Below, piece by piece: positions 6,311-7,856 of a DNA stretch of 7,856 bases (its first letter is position 1; the number at the start of each line of letters is the position of its first letter). Origin of the DNA: Chloroflexota bacterium (lineage in GTDB: Bacteria > Chloroflexota > Dehalococcoidia > Lucifugimonadales > UBA3495); contig JAPPJA010000375.1 in NCBI GenBank assembly GCA_028874675.1, forward strand, positions 1 through 7,856, in the 5' to 3' direction. The notes beneath the pieces were generated by a model that saw nothing but the letters and a program-made list of their open reading frames with translations, was not told where the DNA came from and did not search any database. The position numbers and the translations under genes were made by a program.

Positions 6311-7465
6311 ATGGTATTTGGAAGCTCAGCATCCTGGGAACCCGGCAGAGACAATAACGAAAACTACAACGCCATTCCGGAAATCGCTCGGGGCGTGCCC
6401 ATGATCAAGGTTATGGGAGTTGGCGGAGGCGGCAGCAACGCGGTCAGCCGCATGTACAAGGACAAGCTCCCGGTGGTGGAGTACTACGCTCTGAATACCG
6501 ACGCCCAGCACCTCTTCCGGTGCGACGTTTCCCACCGCATCGCCATGGGCCAGAGCCTTACTCGTGGGCTTGGATCCGGCGCTCAGCCCGAGCTGGGACG
6601 CCAGGCGGCGGAAGAAAGCCGCGCCGAAATTGAAAAGGCAGTGGATGGCGCCGACATGGTCTTCGTAGCCGTGGGCATGGGTGGCGGCACCGGCACCGGC
6701 GCAGCCCCGGTGGTCAGCCAGATCGCCAAGGAAGCCGGCGCCCTCACCGTGGCCGTCGTCAGCCGTCCCTTCTCCTTCGAGGCCGCGGCCCGCCGCAAGA
6801 ATGCCGACGAAGGCATCGAGCGGCTGAAGGACCACGCCGACACCGTCATCGTGATCCCAAACGACCGCCTGCTGGACCTGAACCAGGAAAGGGACCAGAC
6901 CTTCACCTGGGAAGACGCCCTCAAGATGGCCGACTCCGTATTGCACCAGGGCGTGCAGGCCATTGCCGAAGTGGTGACCGTGCCCGGCGAAATCAATGTG
7001 GACTTTGCCGACGTCAAGACCATCCTCGCCAACGCCGGTCCCGCCTGGCTGGCCATCGGCCGGGGCAAGGGCGAAAAGCGGGCCGTTGAAGCGGCCAAGA
7101 TGGCCACCCAAAGTCCCCTGCTGGACATCGCCATGGACGGCGCCAAGCGGATACTGTTCGTCATCACCGGCGGCACCAACCTCTCCCTGCAGGAAGTCCA
7201 GGAAGCCGCCGCCGTCCTGGAAGAGATGTCCGACCCCGAGGCCAACATCATCTTCGGCACCAGCCGCGACCCTCGGCTGGAAGACGAGGTGAAGATGACC
7301 ATGGTGGCGGCCGCCTTCCCGGTGCTCCAGGACAGCCAGCGGCAGCGTGAAGCCGAGCTCCAGCAGCTGTTGCAGGACATCCCCCAGGACAGCATGGATG
7401 ACCTCGACGTGCCCAGTTTTCTTCGCCGCCAGTCCGGTGGCAGCCGCCGCGGATTTTTTCGATAA
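6311..7465 (+). CDS. ftsZ: cell division protein FtsZ
   Basis: FtsZ is the tubulin-like GTPase that polymerises into the Z-ring at midcell. The 384-residue product shows, in order: a 30-residue polar N-terminal extension; the GTP-binding start IKVMGVGGGGSNAVSRM (32-48); NTDAQHL (62-68); GLGSGAQPELGRQAAEES (86-103); the tubulin signature GGGTGTG (124-130); a guanine-contacting NADEG segment (164-168); and the T7 catalytic loop NVDFADV (229-235) with its two acidic residues D231 and D234. The GTPase-activating domain ends near 337. The linker to the conserved C-terminal peptide is only about 25 residues, and the peptide DLDVPSFLRR (364-373) that binds FtsA is intact, followed by a basic tail ending GFFR. 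All catalytic residues are present, so it should be active. It lies 113 bases after ftsA on the same strand. The N-terminal extension and short linker are the only slight oddities. Confidence 0.97.
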   Translation: MVFGSSASWEPGRDNNENYNAIPEIARGVPMIKVMGVGGGGSNAVSRMYKDKLPVVEYYALNTDAQHLFRCDVSHRIAMGQSLTRGLGSGAQPELGRQAAEESRAEIEKAVDGADMVFVAVGMGGGTGTGAAPVVSQIAKEAGALTVAVVSRPFSFEAAARRKNADEGIERLKDHADTVIVIPNDRLLDLNQERDQTFTWEDALKMADSVLHQGVQAIAEVVTVPGEINVDFADVKTILANAGPAWLAIGRGKGEKRAVEAAKMATQSPLLDIAMDGAKRILFVITGGTNLSLQEVQEAAAVLEEMSDPEANIIFGTSRDPRLEDEVKMTMVAAAFPVLQDSQRQREAELQQLLQDIPQDSMDDLDVPSFLRRQSGGSRRGFFR

Positions 7466-7750
7466 CCCGGAGGCCGGCGACAGTCCCGCCGGCCACCCAA
7501 CGGGCCACACCAGGGACTTTGACGGGCTGGCCCGTCGCCAGGAACACCGGCCAGGAGTGTGGTCCAGGATTTGGCACAGGGGAAAGAACTAAAGGAAACA
7601 TAAAACGCAGGAAAACCGGCAAGCTTTCCCCTTGCCGCCCTTTCAGGAGAACTGGTAAGGTATTCACAGATTCCCCACTTGGAGGAATATTCTCGGAGGC
7701 TCCTAGCAGTAGTACATTTTATTCGTATCGCTGACCATTTGAGCGCCGAG
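7466..7750. other. non-coding stretch with hairpins after ftsZ
   Basis: About 285 bases with no recognisable gene. A 71-codon frame from a TTG at 7519 to 7734 matches no family I know and has no convincing ribosome-binding site. Structures seen: GGCCGGCG/CGCCGGCC (7472-7479 with 7487-7494); GACGGGC/GCCCGTC (7521-7527 with 7530-7536); and CGGCAAG/CTTGCCG (7617-7623 with 7631-7637). None has a T-tract. No known riboswitch or T-box signature is evident. The stretch is probably the 3' untranslated region of ftsZ, or it may encode a small RNA ending at the terminator downstream. Confidence 0.5.
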
Positions 7751-7802
7751 AACCTGCTTTAGGCCCCCCCCCACAAAGGGGGGGGCGGCGGGTTTTGTTT
7801 TT
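7751..7802 (+). terminator. strong rho-independent terminator
   Basis: AACCTGC (7751-7757) pairs with GCGGGTT (7788/7789-7794, one G-T wobble) around an inner C-run/G-run stem (C 7764-7772 with G 7778-7785) and a short ACAAA loop. It is followed by TTTTGTTTTTT. It most likely ends the rsmH-ftsA-ftsZ transcript, or a small transcript starting after ftsZ. The long homopolymers in the stem make exact base counts uncertain. Confidence 0.8.
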
Positions 7803-7804
7803 TG

Positions 7805-7834
7805 CCGGCCCCCCCCCCCGCCCCCCGCCCCCCC
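7805..7834. repeat. poly-C low-complexity tract at the window end
   Basis: Runs of about 11, 6 and 7 C separated by single G. The neighbouring terminator stem is also a long C/G homopolymer. It looks more like a poor-quality contig end or homopolymer sequencing artefact than a functional repeat. The palindrome CCGGG-TG-CCCGG follows at about 7833-7844. Confidence 0.6.
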
Positions 7835-7856
7835 GGGTGCCCGGATAATTTACCCC

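Noticed and set aside
6326..7510. Two long open frames (394 and 305 codons) on the minus strand opposite ftsZ
   Set aside because: They mirror the high third-position GC of ftsZ, whose motifs are intact. Their products match no family.

Overview
The window looks like a chromosomal segment of a moderately GC-rich bacterium. Its genes are ordinary core genes plus two less common ones, and I see no phage, plasmid, IS or CRISPR content. The best clue to the organism is the division cluster, in which rsmH is followed directly by ftsA and ftsZ. The genes that normally lie between them (ftsL, ftsI, murE, murF, mraY, murD, ftsW, murG, murC, murB, ftsQ) are absent here, as is mraZ upstream. A collapsed cluster like this fits wall-poor Chloroflexota such as Dehalococcoidia and relatives. 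That assignment is inference from gene order and general protein character, not from a marker gene.

Layout, left to right. (1) Bases 1-278, minus strand: the N-terminal two thirds of type II 3-dehydroquinate dehydratase (aroQ), cut by the window edge. It carries an apparent one-base insertion at the TTT at 240-242 that breaks the reading frame. (2) Bases 279-477: a divergent control region with a good promoter (ATGACA, 16-bp spacer, TATACT), a 10-bp palindrome over the -10 and a 9-bp direct repeat. (3) Bases 478-846, plus: a small helical protein resembling the PaREP1 family. (4) Bases 901-938: a strong terminator hairpin between convergent genes. (5) Bases 965-3004, minus: a 679-residue secreted lipoprotein with a Gly-Pro-rich linker, a von Willebrand A domain with an intact metal site, and flanking YfbK-type domains. 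(6) Bases 3014-3837: about 820 bases without a recognisable gene. It holds an AT-rich stretch, a TTGACA promoter near 3401, and a leader of about 400 bases before rsmH. (7) Bases 3838-7465, plus: rsmH, ftsA and ftsZ, probably one operon. Hairpins without T-tracts lie in both gaps. (8) Bases 7466-7856: several hairpins, a strong rho-independent terminator at 7751-7802, then a poly-C low-complexity end that may be an assembly artefact.

How the genes work together: RsmH methylates 16S rRNA in the ribosomal P site. FtsZ forms the division ring, and FtsA is its actin-like membrane anchor. RsmH travels with division genes in most bacteria. AroQ is shikimate-pathway housekeeping. The VWA lipoprotein and the PaREP1-like protein have no functional link to division that can be read from the sequence.

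I do not see a convincing new biological system. The points most worth a second look are the minimal rsmH-ftsA-ftsZ cluster with its long leader, the aroQ frameshift, and the VWA lipoprotein with its collagen-like linker.
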